From Dickeya oryzae (GTDB taxonomy: Bacteria; Pseudomonadota; Gammaproteobacteria; Enterobacterales; Enterobacteriaceae): a stretch of DNA of 64,000 nt. The notes under the pieces were generated by a model. That model worked only from the letters and a program-made list of their open reading frames with translations. It was not told where the DNA came from and did not search any database. Position numbers and translations under genes: made by a program. The DNA lies in NCBI RefSeq assembly GCF_009372235.1, contig NZ_ML762921.1, positions 62,001 to 126,000 on the forward strand, given 5' to 3'. Below, piece after piece: positions 11,004 through 19,400 of the stretch; position 1 is the stretch's first letter, and the number at the start of each line of letters is the position of its first letter.

Positions 11004-12496
11004 TGTTTTTCCTCCTGAAGCGTAATATCCATCGTAATTTCACCGGCTGCCAACGGCTCGGAGAGCTGCCATGCAGTCAGTACATGCGTTGCCAGTTGAC
11101 CGACGTGGCCGACAATATCGCCCGCGTCGGTCACCAGTGTGGTTGCCTGCGATGTTGCCCAGGCAACCTGGTCATCCTCACGGCAGTGAACAACAAGGCC
11201 GCGCCCGGCCAGCGCAGCCAGCATCGCCGTCAACAATTGTTCTTTGCTTCGCCCCAGCGCTGCCAGATGGAATGGCTGCTGGGGGATAGCCGCGCGCAAC
11301 AGTGCCAGTTGTGCGCCAGACGGCACGCGCCCGGTCGCCACACTCGGCGCAAGAGGCAATCGGCCAGGTAAAAACACGCGCGCACGTTCAAAAATACCGC
11401 TGTAATGCGGCGGCAATGCGCTGCCTTGCTGCTGCCACAGGGTCAGTAACCCCGGCAACAAGAGCGGCTGCATCACCGGCTCAATGCCCTCTATCGGGTC
11501 ACGCAGTTGCCAGTAATTGGCCAGCGAGTCCGGTAAGGTGGCGGGTTGTACGCAAGCCAACGCCTGCACAGAGGTAAACGGAAAGGTCGAGACCTGTACC
11601 CATCCCTCGGTCGCCATCGTCCAGTCGGTCTGACTATCAATGTCATCGGAGCCTGATTTTTCCGCCGCTGCCGTGGCCAGGTCTATCGCCCTGCTGCTGG
11701 CATAGGTCAGGTCACCATTCACGATCGGCTGCAAATCTTGCAAACCGTCCCTGAGCATCAGCGTGCGTTCCACCCCAATGCCGAATGAAAAAGCGCTGAA
11801 CGCGTCAGGGTCGACACCGCAATTGATAAGCACATTCCGATGCACCATGCCGCAGCCTCCCCATTCAATCCACCCTTCCCCCTGACAAGTCGGACACGTT
11901 GCCGACTGCCCATGGCACTGATTGCATTGAATGTCGATTTCGGCTGCCGGTTGCGCGTAGGCAAACTCATAAGGCCGTAATCGCGTCACCACCCCTTGCC
12001 CAAACAGCGAATGCGCCAGTTCATCCAGCAATTGCTTGAGGTTATCCATCGTCAGATGGCGGTCTACCGCTAACCCCTCCAGTTGGTTGAAGACCGGGCT
12101 GTGCGTGGCATCAAGCGCATCAGGCCGATAGGTACGGCCAATATGAAAGCGATATAACGGCGGCGATTGCGTCAGCAAGGTACGCGCCTGTACTGGCGAC
12201 GTATGCGCCCGCAGCACCAACCCGGAACGTGGCCGATGTGGTTCTGGCTGTTGTTCCGATGTCGTTAACTCGCCGTACCGCTCTGCGGCTGACTGGATCA
12301 GATAAAAAGTATTGTCTGAGGTACGGGCAAAATGATCGTCAGCCATATTCAACACATCGAAATTGAACCATTCGGCTTCAATTTCTGGTCCATCCATCGG
12401 GGTATAGCCACGCGCCTGAAAAAAACCGGCGATCTGTTGCCTGAGCAACGTCAGCGGATGCAATGAACCTCGCGGAGGTTGGCTACAAGATGTCAT
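11000..12496 (-). CDS. Single-chain PheS-PheT-like amino-acid-activating enzyme
   Basis: 498 residues. Residues 10-265 match the catalytic domain of phenylalanyl-tRNA synthetase alpha: LHP at 12-14, RAHTSPVQ at 96-103, motif 2 with GRTYRPD (120-126) and FNQLEG (136-141), a four-Cys cluster (191, 194, 201, 204), GCGMVH, and motif 3 FGIGVER (238-244). Residues about 310-490 resemble the catalytic-like core of PheT (LRDPIEG, LLPGLLTL, IFERARVFLP, then DIVGHVGQL). The PheS N-terminal coiled coil and the PheT EMAP, B5, B3/B4 editing and FDX-ACB domains are not visible, so charging tRNA-Phe looks unlikely. By my alignment, the residue equal to E. coli PheS Ala294, which shapes the amino-acid pocket, is Ser237. 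It overlaps both neighbours by 4 nt. Inferred role: adenylating an aromatic or related amino acid for a pathway. Confidence 0.82.
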   Translation of the reverse strand: MTSCSQPPRGSLHPLTLLRQQIAGFFQARGYTPMDGPEIEAEWFNFDVLNMADDHFARTSDNTFYLIQSAAERYGELTTSEQQPEPHRPRSGLVLRAHTSPVQARTLLTQSPPLYRFHIGRTYRPDALDATHSPVFNQLEGLAVDRHLTMDNLKQLLDELAHSLFGQGVVTRLRPYEFAYAQPAAEIDIQCNQCHGQSATCPTCQGEGWIEWGGCGMVHRNVLINCGVDPDAFSAFSFGIGVERTLMLRDGLQDLQPIVNGDLTYASSRAIDLATAAAEKSGSDDIDSQTDWTMATEGWVQVSTFPFTSVQALACVQPATLPDSLANYWQLRDPIEGIEPVMQPLLLPGLLTLWQQQGSALPPHYSGIFERARVFLPGRLPLAPSVATGRVPSGAQLALLRAAIPQQPFHLAALGRSKEQLLTAMLAALAGRGLVVHCREDDQVAWATSQATTLVTDAGDIVGHVGQLATHVLTAWQLSEPLAAGEITMDITLQEEKQ

Positions 12497-13554
12497 GATG
12501 AAGCGCCCTGCAATGTCCAGGTGGCGATACGCTCATGTACCAAATCCATCATGTCCCAGGCCTGACGGCACAGCGGCAGCAGCGATTGTATTTTTTCAGC
12601 GGGCAGGCTGTGGAGGTAAGCCTGACCGATAGACCGATGGTCATCATCCGCTTCGGCATGCACATCAAAATAATCGCCTTCAACCTCGGGCTTATGGAAT
12701 ATTTCAGAGGTGGCAAGGCCAAATACGTGACCGCTCGACTCGACTACCAGATGTACCACCACCAGTTTCCCCGCCTCGTCCTGTTGGTACATCTGAGAGA
12801 CAAACCAGTTACCGGCCGCTTCCAAAATTGGGTCGTAAACCGCGTCATTAATCTCATAACGCACGCGCAATAACTCATCATGCCCCACTTCTTCCATGAA
12901 ATGACGCTGATACTCCTCCTGCAAAGCCGGGGTGATGCACAGTGCCTGACGAGCCAGCACCATTTTCTGGAAATAGCGTGACCAGACATATAAGGCTGAT
13001 ACAAAACGTTGACGTAATTGCGCGTCTTTCTGTAACCGGCCGGAAGAGAATAACTGAAACAAGGCATTGGTCTGATGACGCCCCACCAGCGTTTCGTTCA
13101 CCTGATAAAGGTTATTTAGTGCATCGCTGAATGTTACCCTTGCCTGTTGTTCATCCTCATATAATCCCTTACCTTCAAATTGAATCGACAAACCATGAAA
13201 GGTTTCACCCTCACGGGTGGTAAAACCATGGTTGCGGAAAGGTTCTACACAAACAATATCCCCCTCATATAATTGATGAGGCTCATCTCCCGTTAATTGC
13301 ACAGAACCACTACATACAATAATCATGGATTTTGTCGGATGTTGATGAACATCCAGTGTCTCGCCATCGGTTAAACGCACCCAGGCAAATGACAAGCGAC
13401 CTGACTCGGGGATAAAATGAGCCAAATCTTCATTGCGTCGAAAATCACGGTGCTGCCCCAACAAATGCTTTTCACCATTAACATCTACATGAGTGATCGC
13501 ACGAATTTGCTCACGCGAAATAACATTCACAACAGCATGTTGTTCCTTATTCAT
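12493..13554 (-). CDS. Cupin fused to haem-oxygenase-like diiron oxidase domain
   Basis: 353 residues in two parts. Residues about 50-125 form a cupin barrel with HxH at 70/72 and a later His109, the usual metal ligands. Residues about 145-345 are all-helical with acidic/His pairs placed as in haem-oxygenase-like diiron oxidases: E221/E222 with H225, E272 with H276, and a D303-D305 run with H306. Relatives of the second domain perform N-oxygenation, desaturation or C-C cleavage of amino-acid-derived substrates. The substrate here is unknown. The start at 13554 has AAGGAG nine bases upstream; the longer open frame begins 26 codons earlier without support. Its TGA overlaps the ATG of the PheS/PheT-like gene. 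Confidence 0.75.
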   Translation of the reverse strand: MNKEQHAVVNVISREQIRAITHVDVNGEKHLLGQHRDFRRNEDLAHFIPESGRLSFAWVRLTDGETLDVHQHPTKSMIIVCSGSVQLTGDEPHQLYEGDIVCVEPFRNHGFTTREGETFHGLSIQFEGKGLYEDEQQARVTFSDALNNLYQVNETLVGRHQTNALFQLFSSGRLQKDAQLRQRFVSALYVWSRYFQKMVLARQALCITPALQEEYQRHFMEEVGHDELLRVRYEINDAVYDPILEAAGNWFVSQMYQQDEAGKLVVVHLVVESSGHVFGLATSEIFHKPEVEGDYFDVHAEADDDHRSIGQAYLHSLPAEKIQSLLPLCRQAWDMMDLVHERIATWTLQGASS

Positions 13555-13642
13555 TTCCAACGACTCCTTGTAATGACAGTTATTATATTTCGCTTTATTA
13601 ACGACAACGATAAAATCACAAAGATTAGCCATTCAGCCTTTC

Positions 13643-13658
13643 ATTCATGATCATGAAT
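13643..13658. promoter_or_regulatory. Perfect 16-bp palindrome between aminotransferase and cupin-oxidase genes
   Basis: ATTCATGATCATGAAT reads identically on both strands and lies in the 162-bp gap between the two genes, the only sizeable gap in the operon. It could be an operator for an internal promoter, or a chance palindrome. Confidence 0.35.
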
Positions 13659-13716
13659 TTTTCATAAAAAGTGTCAGCGCCGATGATTTCATAAAAACAG
13701 ATTCAAACCGTCACAG

Positions 13717-14748
13717 TTACTCCAATACAGCCAGCAAATTATCCATTACCTCAGGTGCAGCCAGTGAAATACGGATATAACCGATAAGCCCCATTGGATT
13801 GGGTAATACGTCAAATCCGGCATTCAGTAGTCGGGCCGCCATCGAATCAGGCGCTTTGATAGTAATAAAACCGGCATGAGCAAATACCTTTTCAATGGCA
13901 GGAATACGTTTCAACCGTAGTGCTACCCGTTCCCGCTCCTCAATGAAAAGCAAAATTTGTTGTTTTAATTGAGCGATATTTGATAACGCCGCTTGCGCCT
14001 GCTCAATAACCGGCTGAGGAAGGGCAAAAGGGAGACGTACTTTCATCATAGCGTGAATCAGTTCAGGCCGGGCCAGTACCGCGCCCAGGCGCAACCCAGC
14101 CAGCGCCATGCCTTTAGACAAGGAGCGCACCACAATCAGTTGCGGATAGTCATGAATCAGATGACGGAATGAACGTCGGGAAGCATATTCTACATAGGCT
14201 TCATCGATAACAACCAACCCTGAGAAATTCTCCAGCACGTGAATAATTTCATCCCTCATCAAGCCACTGCCGATGGGGTTATTCGGGTCACATAGCAAAA
14301 TACCTTTCGCCTGACTTTCCTTTATTTTATCCAAATCAAGGTGATTAAACTCGTCACCTAAAAGCGGGATAGGTTCAACATGAACAGAATAGGCCGCAGC
14401 CAGTTCATCAAACAAACGGAAATTAGGTGGGGTGACAATCACACTGTCTTGTCGCGGTTCAAAGAACGTTCGAAAAACTAAATCCAGACCATCAGAGGCA
14501 CCACGGGTCATGAGCACCCAATCCGAATGCCATTCCTGACTACCTTGATATCCCTCTATCTCTGCCAGTGCGTTAAGATAATGGCTGGTGAGTGTTGGAT
14601 AGACATTCGCAGGATAACGATTTTGCTGACCACCAAATGGGTTTTCGTTATCTCGCAGGTTAACCATACCTCGCTCTTCTGAACGGGAAGAAAAACTGAA
14701 GGCGGGCTTCATACTATTAATCACATCCCTGACCAGTGACTTTTCCAT
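13717..14748 (-). CDS. HisC-like PLP-dependent aminotransferase
   Basis: 343 residues of aminotransferase fold type I, closest in pattern to the histidinol-phosphate aminotransferase branch. Visible are NENPFG (34-39), DPNNPIG (154-160), DEAY (172-175) and the PLP-binding SLSKG with Lys202. It is unlikely to be the housekeeping HisC because no his gene is near and it heads an operon with an oxidase and an amino-acid-activating enzyme; by context it makes or uses an amino acid in that pathway. The start at 14748 follows AAGGACG. A small hydrophobic frame ends 14 nt upstream. Confidence 0.88.
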   Translation of the reverse strand: MEKSLVRDVINSMKPAFSFSSRSEERGMVNLRDNENPFGGQQNRYPANVYPTLTSHYLNALAEIEGYQGSQEWHSDWVLMTRGASDGLDLVFRTFFEPRQDSVIVTPPNFRLFDELAAAYSVHVEPIPLLGDEFNHLDLDKIKESQAKGILLCDPNNPIGSGLMRDEIIHVLENFSGLVVIDEAYVEYASRRSFRHLIHDYPQLIVVRSLSKGMALAGLRLGAVLARPELIHAMMKVRLPFALPQPVIEQAQAALSNIAQLKQQILLFIEERERVALRLKRIPAIEKVFAHAGFITIKAPDSMAARLLNAGFDVLPNPMGLIGYIRISLAAPEVMDNLLAVLE

Positions 14749-14761
14749 TTTCGTCCTTGCA

Positions 14762-14977
14762 TTAGTGAATACAAATCGTGTGCAATGCCTTTCCTTTTAT
14801 TCTTATCAATATTAACACTCCCCCTGCAATAGCGAATAAATATGACGAAAAGAAGAAACTACTTAATACAAATAACAATAGCATCCCAAGGCGAAAGATT
14901 TTCTTTCCCCACCAACAAGCAACATAACAAAAATAAATGATGACTAACCAAAATGATAAATAAGAATGAATTAGCAT
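14762..14977 (-). CDS. Possible small membrane protein upstream of the aminotransferase gene
   Basis: A 71-residue frame with two strongly hydrophobic stretches (about 5-22 and 31-58) and a basic C-terminus. Its TAA stop is 14 nt before the aminotransferase ATG, which fits an operon leader gene. Against it: no Shine-Dalgarno sequence is visible, and A+T-rich minus-strand DNA readily gives Phe/Leu/Ile-rich frames by chance. I do not recognise it, and treat it as unproven. Confidence 0.3.
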   Translation of the reverse strand: MLIHSYLSFWLVIIYFCYVACWWGKKIFRLGMLLLFVLSSFFFSSYLFAIAGGVLILIRIKGKALHTICIH

Positions 14978-15023
14978 TAATGATTTTTATTATTGAATCA
15001 AAATCGCCACACTGTCAAGCATC

Positions 15024-15090
15024 ACAAAACAACAAAACAACAAAACAACAAAACAACAAAACAACAAAACAACAAAACAACAAAACAACA
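15024..15090. repeat. Octanucleotide tandem repeat, about 8.4 copies
   Basis: Eight exact copies of ACAAAACA plus three bases, in the A+T-rich region upstream of the aminotransferase operon. The 8-bp unit is not a multiple of three and is perfect, so copy number could change by strand slippage. Both plus-strand frames that cross it (rich in Lys, Thr, Gln and Asn) look like artefacts of the repeat. The repeat lies about 275 bp upstream of the aminotransferase start. Confidence 0.92.
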
Positions 15091-15235
15091 CCACAAGAAC
15101 AACAAAATTTTTCCTCAAAAACAAAGAATAGAATTAAAAAATATCAACGAGATTTCTTTACAAAGAAAATATTAATAAACACAAACAACAAATAAAGAAG
15201 AATAAATAAGAGCAAGTGACTATTGATAGAAATAA

Positions 15236-15271
15236 ATAATCCCGGTTAACGTTATTCGCTACCGGGATTAT
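15236..15271 (-). terminator. Terminator after the tamA-tamB-ytfP operon
   Basis: An 11-bp perfect inverted repeat (ATAATCCCGGT/ACCGGGATTAT). On the minus strand it is followed by a T-rich stretch, just past the ytfP stop. Confidence 0.75.
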
Positions 15272-15294
15272 GTAGAGTATGACGTGATGTCAGG

Positions 15295-15642
15295 TTATGG
15301 CTCTTCGTTACGCTTCAACCAGTCGCCGCTGATGATACGACGTAAGCCAGTAACCGGGTGTTGATACAGGTAAATCCAGGCGCTGCCATAAGGCGTGGCA
15401 ATCAACTCACGCTGGTAAGCTCCGCCTCCCCGCTTCAGTTCATCCAGTTCGGTCAGAATAGACGAACTGATGCGGTACACTTCGCAGTAAATCTCTCCTT
15501 CGCCTGCAACCGCCGCCGGATAGTGTCCCAGATCGTATAACTCATACCCTTCGAGCTGGTGATCCCCTAACCACTGAGCATTGGTCATCCAATGACTGTT
15601 TCCCTGTTTGCGCCGTAAACTGCCGTAGACAATAATTCGCAT
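15295..15642 (-). CDS. ytfP: Gamma-glutamylcyclotransferase-fold protein YtfP
   Basis: 115 residues matching E. coli YtfP through MRI.VYGSLRRKQGNSHWMTNAQ, the substrate-loop motif YGSL, and GSAW.Y.Y near the end. The fold is that of gamma-glutamylcyclotransferases; the physiological reaction of YtfP itself is not settled. The ATG lies two bases after the tamB stop, so it is the third gene of the tamA-tamB-ytfP operon, the same order as in E. coli. Confidence 0.94.
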   Translation of the reverse strand: MRIIVYGSLRRKQGNSHWMTNAQWLGDHQLEGYELYDLGHYPAAVAGEGEIYCEVYRISSSILTELDELKRGGGAYQRELIATPYGSAWIYLYQHPVTGLRRIISGDWLKRNEEP

Positions 15643-15644
15643 TG

Positions 15645-18600
15645 CTAAAACTCAAACTGATAGAGCACATCGAGTGCCTGATTCACACCAGACACCGCTT
15701 CCAGATATAGTTTTGGCATTAAACGGTAACGTAAGGTTAACGTTGCCAATGAATCGAACAGGCCGACACCATATTTGACCTGCAGGCCCGGAAGGACGTA
15801 ACCGCTGACAACAACCTGCGATTTGTCGCCAACTCCCTGTGTATCCAGAGCTAAATTGCTTACGCCAAAGGCCTCGCCGATTTTACCCACAACTTGACCA
15901 CTTTGTGCAACCCCTAAACCAATCAGAGCTGATGTCATCATCGAACTATCCGCGCCACTACTGTTCAAACCCTGACCGCGCAGCAGATAAGACAACGCTT
16001 CCTCCTGCGATAATGTCGGTTCCGAAAACACATCCAGCTTAGGTGCACTGGCGGTACCGGTAACCCGAACACCGACCGTCACGCTGTCTGCGGTATTATC
16101 CGGGTTGCGAATAGCCTCGATGTTTAACACCGGCAGCGTCGGCGGCCCGGAAAACAGCAATAGCCCTTTACGCACTTGCAAATCCTGCCCATAGGCCTTG
16201 AAGCGCCCTTCCTGCATCGAAATCTGCCCGTTCAGCCCCAACCCTTGTTCATCCTGCGAGACTTTCAAATCACCATGAAGACGGGCTCGTAACCCATAAG
16301 CATCCAGCCAGACATCATCGCCCACCCGTACAATCAGGTTACTGGCGATCGGAATCCCGCGGGCCACGGTGGTGACCGGCTGGCGTCGCGCATCCAGAAT
16401 CACTTCATCCGACGAGACATCCACCGCACTGGCGGGCATATCGTGCACCACAATCCGCGCCCAGGGGATCGTCACCGTACCGTTTAGCGACAGTAACTGT
16501 GGCGTCGCCTCGAACACGATATCCGGCGACACATCCAGCCGCGCCATCGGCGGCACCGTCACCCGCATACGATCACCATTCACGGCAATCCGCGCTCGCC
16601 AGGCATCGAATACCGACCAGTCGGCATTCCCCGCCAGGGTTATTTGCCCCTTTGTGGTCCGGAACACGCCTTGCAATGTCGAGGACATACCGTTGAACAC
16701 CAACGCTAACCGCCCGCTGGTCAAATCGACGGGCATCCAGTTACCGTCCACATCAAGGTTATCCAGCGTGAGTTGCCCGAACACCTGTGGACGTTGCAGG
16801 TCACCGCCCAAGCGCAGATCCGCATTGACGACACCGGCGGCTTTCTCATTTTGGCGCAACATCGGGCGCAGCAGGTCAAGTGACAACGCATTTAGCGTCA
16901 CCGTACCACTCAGATTACGGCGATGCTGTGGATCCGTAATACTCACATCGCCCCGAAAACGCCCGTTGCCCTGAATGCCCATCAGCCATGCCAGTCGCGC
17001 CTGCCCGTGCTCTAATCCGGCCTCTAAAGTCAGCGTGTCAAACGCTACCGGCAGCGTACCGCCTTCAACCTGCTGACGGACGGTGACACCCTGACCCGCC
17101 AGCGTGACGCGTGCCTGGGGCAAACCACCGTTGGCCTGCCAACTGACTTGCGCATTGCCGTTCACCGTACCACTCACTGCCGTCTGCTGGCCGATAAAGG
17201 GTGCCAGCATCGCCAGATTAAACCGGTTAAGCGTCACGCTTGCCTTGCCGCTGGCTCCCGCTTCAATCGGCTGAGGTACACACAATTCAGCATTGGGGTT
17301 ACGCCAGCAATGCGTTCCTATCGTGACGGTCTGCGCCGCGACCTGATACGCCAGCGACATCGACGGTGCCAGCCGCCATTCGCCAACCGGGGTGTCAAAC
17401 CGCGTATCGCTCAGCTCTCCCTGCCAGCGCTGCTGTGCACGGTCGAAGTGGCCGCTCAATAACAGCTGGCCGCCTACCGGTTCGCCGTTCAGGGTAACGC
17501 GTAGCTGGTGCTGATTCTCATCACCGGTCGCCCGGACATTCAGCGACGCCAGCCGCACATCCCCCTGCGTCAGTTGCTGCACCTGTAACGTCAGTGTGCC
17601 CTGTACCTGTTTATCCGATTGCACGTCACCCTTGAGTGTCAGTTTACCGAGGCTCAGTTCCTGCCAGCGCAACGCGGTGGCGGAAATATCGGTCTGCAAC
17701 TGTGGTGCCTCACGTTTGCCCTCCAGCCGCAGCTTCCCGGTTATCTGCCCGCCCAAACCGGGCAGTATTCCATTGAGTGACGGCGCATTAATGTCACCGT
17801 TCAATCGCCACTGGTCTTTCAATTCCCCCTGTAACGTCAGTTGGTTACGCCCCAGCGAGAGCGTCACCCCCGGAATCGACCACTGACCGTCGGCATTACC
17901 GCTCAACGCCCCTTTGGCGCTCAGTTTGTTCTGCCGGATTTGCCCATCCAGCGCCAACTGCGGTACATCAAACCGCCATGACTCCCCCGCCAGGCTGCCA
18001 TTAATGGTGAATACACCGTCCAGCCGTGCTGGCCACTCTGGCCATTGTTGCGCGGTATTGATGCCTGTGAGCGCCAGATTACCGTTCCAGGTTATCGCAT
18101 CACGCCAGTCCAGTTGACCGGTTATATCCGCCGTTCCCTGCAACGCCGCCAGCCGTAGTCGTGCCAGCGAGAACTGTTGTTCACTGCCCTGACCGTCGAG
18201 CGTCAGGGTACCGGGCGGCAGCTCACTGCCACGGATATCCCCACGTAGCGACAATGAATAATCCGTCACTTTTCCGCTGACATTCACTTGTACCTGATTG
18301 AACTGGTAAAGCGCGTCACCGGTTAGCGGCCAACGCAGTTGCGGTGTACGCACGCTCAGATTCAGCGGCAGGCCGGGTTCAGCCAACGCAGTCTGAATAT
18401 CGACCTGCGCACGCTGCGGACCAGACAGGTTTATCGCCAGCCGCAACTGCTGGCGCAGGCTACCGTCAGCGGTCAGCCGTATGCGTTCCCCCTTGAGCAG
18501 GTCGCTATTGAGTATACCGTTGAGGTTGAGCATAACCGGCCAGTCGCCCGATAAGGTCGCATTACCATGCGCGTACAGTGCGCCCTGCGGCGATTGCACC

Positions 18601-19400
18601 GTGAGTTGCTGCAACGTCAGCGTCTGTTGTCGGGTAGCCGCCTGCAGTTGGACGCGTGAAATGGCGACCGGCTGGCTCCCTACAAGCTGCCATGACTCCC
18701 CCTGCAAATCGGCAATGGTGAGATCTAACGGCAAGGTAAACTCAGGCATTGCAGGCAGTAGCGGTGCGGCAAACAATGCATGCAGCGTTTCGCCCAACGG
18801 CGGCGGCTTAACCGCCGTCACTGGCGGTGTAGAGGGCGCTTTCGCGGTGGCAGGCAGTGAGACAATGAGGCCTGATACCTGTGTCGGCAACAACGTCAGT
18901 GAACGCCCCTGCCAGGTCAGCGCCGTTTGCAGCGAGTTCAGTGACACATCGGTACCATCAACCAGAATGCGACTATCGGTCAGGCTGATGTGATTCAGTG
19001 CCATCGAAACCGGCGCACGTATTTCGGTTACCGGTGCGGCGTGTACCGGTGGTTCAGCGTCGGCTGGGGGCAGTGCCTGAGTATCGATAGCCACCGTCAG
19101 CCCCTGCAACGACAGGTCATCCAGACACAGTTGACTGCGCCACAGGCATCCCGGTGTTAACGACACATGCAGTCGCTCCGCCTGCACGCTGATACCGGGC
19201 GACTGGTAGCGTATGCCATTGAGCGTCAAATTCCGCCAGCCGCCCTCGACGGCCCCCATTTCCAGTCCCGGCACCCAACGCATAGCCGCGCCAAGCAACA
19301 TATGTAACCCTGGCGTGGTGGTCACCAGCAGTATCACTGCCAGCAATAACGCCAGCACACCCACCGTCAGGCCAATTCCGGCTTTTTTCATCCTGCTCAT
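15645..19400 (-). CDS. tamB: Translocation and assembly module inner-membrane component TamB
   Basis: 1251 residues (E. coli 1259). One N-terminal transmembrane anchor (about 8-28) is followed by a very long repetitive beta-rich periplasmic region, which in the family forms a groove that bridges the envelope. The conserved TamB/DUF490 C-terminal domain (about 880-1251) ends in YQFEF. TamB works with TamA in outer-membrane protein assembly and phospholipid transport. Its start overlaps the tamA stop by 4 nt, which indicates coupled translation. Confidence 0.96.
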   Translation of the reverse strand: MSRMKKAGIGLTVGVLALLLAVILLVTTTPGLHMLLGAAMRWVPGLEMGAVEGGWRNLTLNGIRYQSPGISVQAERLHVSLTPGCLWRSQLCLDDLSLQGLTVAIDTQALPPADAEPPVHAAPVTEIRAPVSMALNHISLTDSRILVDGTDVSLNSLQTALTWQGRSLTLLPTQVSGLIVSLPATAKAPSTPPVTAVKPPPLGETLHALFAAPLLPAMPEFTLPLDLTIADLQGESWQLVGSQPVAISRVQLQAATRQQTLTLQQLTVQSPQGALYAHGNATLSGDWPVMLNLNGILNSDLLKGERIRLTADGSLRQQLRLAINLSGPQRAQVDIQTALAEPGLPLNLSVRTPQLRWPLTGDALYQFNQVQVNVSGKVTDYSLSLRGDIRGSELPPGTLTLDGQGSEQQFSLARLRLAALQGTADITGQLDWRDAITWNGNLALTGINTAQQWPEWPARLDGVFTINGSLAGESWRFDVPQLALDGQIRQNKLSAKGALSGNADGQWSIPGVTLSLGRNQLTLQGELKDQWRLNGDINAPSLNGILPGLGGQITGKLRLEGKREAPQLQTDISATALRWQELSLGKLTLKGDVQSDKQVQGTLTLQVQQLTQGDVRLASLNVRATGDENQHQLRVTLNGEPVGGQLLLSGHFDRAQQRWQGELSDTRFDTPVGEWRLAPSMSLAYQVAAQTVTIGTHCWRNPNAELCVPQPIEAGASGKASVTLNRFNLAMLAPFIGQQTAVSGTVNGNAQVSWQANGGLPQARVTLAGQGVTVRQQVEGGTLPVAFDTLTLEAGLEHGQARLAWLMGIQGNGRFRGDVSITDPQHRRNLSGTVTLNALSLDLLRPMLRQNEKAAGVVNADLRLGGDLQRPQVFGQLTLDNLDVDGNWMPVDLTSGRLALVFNGMSSTLQGVFRTTKGQITLAGNADWSVFDAWRARIAVNGDRMRVTVPPMARLDVSPDIVFEATPQLLSLNGTVTIPWARIVVHDMPASAVDVSSDEVILDARRQPVTTVARGIPIASNLIVRVGDDVWLDAYGLRARLHGDLKVSQDEQGLGLNGQISMQEGRFKAYGQDLQVRKGLLLFSGPPTLPVLNIEAIRNPDNTADSVTVGVRVTGTASAPKLDVFSEPTLSQEEALSYLLRGQGLNSSGADSSMMTSALIGLGVAQSGQVVGKIGEAFGVSNLALDTQGVGDKSQVVVSGYVLPGLQVKYGVGLFDSLATLTLRYRLMPKLYLEAVSGVNQALDVLYQFEF

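Noticed and set aside
11000-12496. Ordinary pheS
   Set aside because: The N-terminal tRNA-binding domain is missing, a PheT-like region is fused behind, and there are no pheT, infC, rpl or ihfA neighbours.
13717-14748. Housekeeping histidinol-phosphate aminotransferase hisC
   Set aside because: No other his genes adjoin, and the gene is the head of a cupin-oxidase/PheS-like operon; a paralogue is more likely.
15024-15090. CRISPR array
   Set aside because: Tandem octamers without spacers and no cas gene in the window.
14953-15195. Plus-strand frames across the octamer repeat giving Lys/Thr/Gln/Asn repeats (also 14993-15175)
   Set aside because: Both frames exist only because the repeat lacks stop codons; no ribosome-binding site and no recognisable domain.
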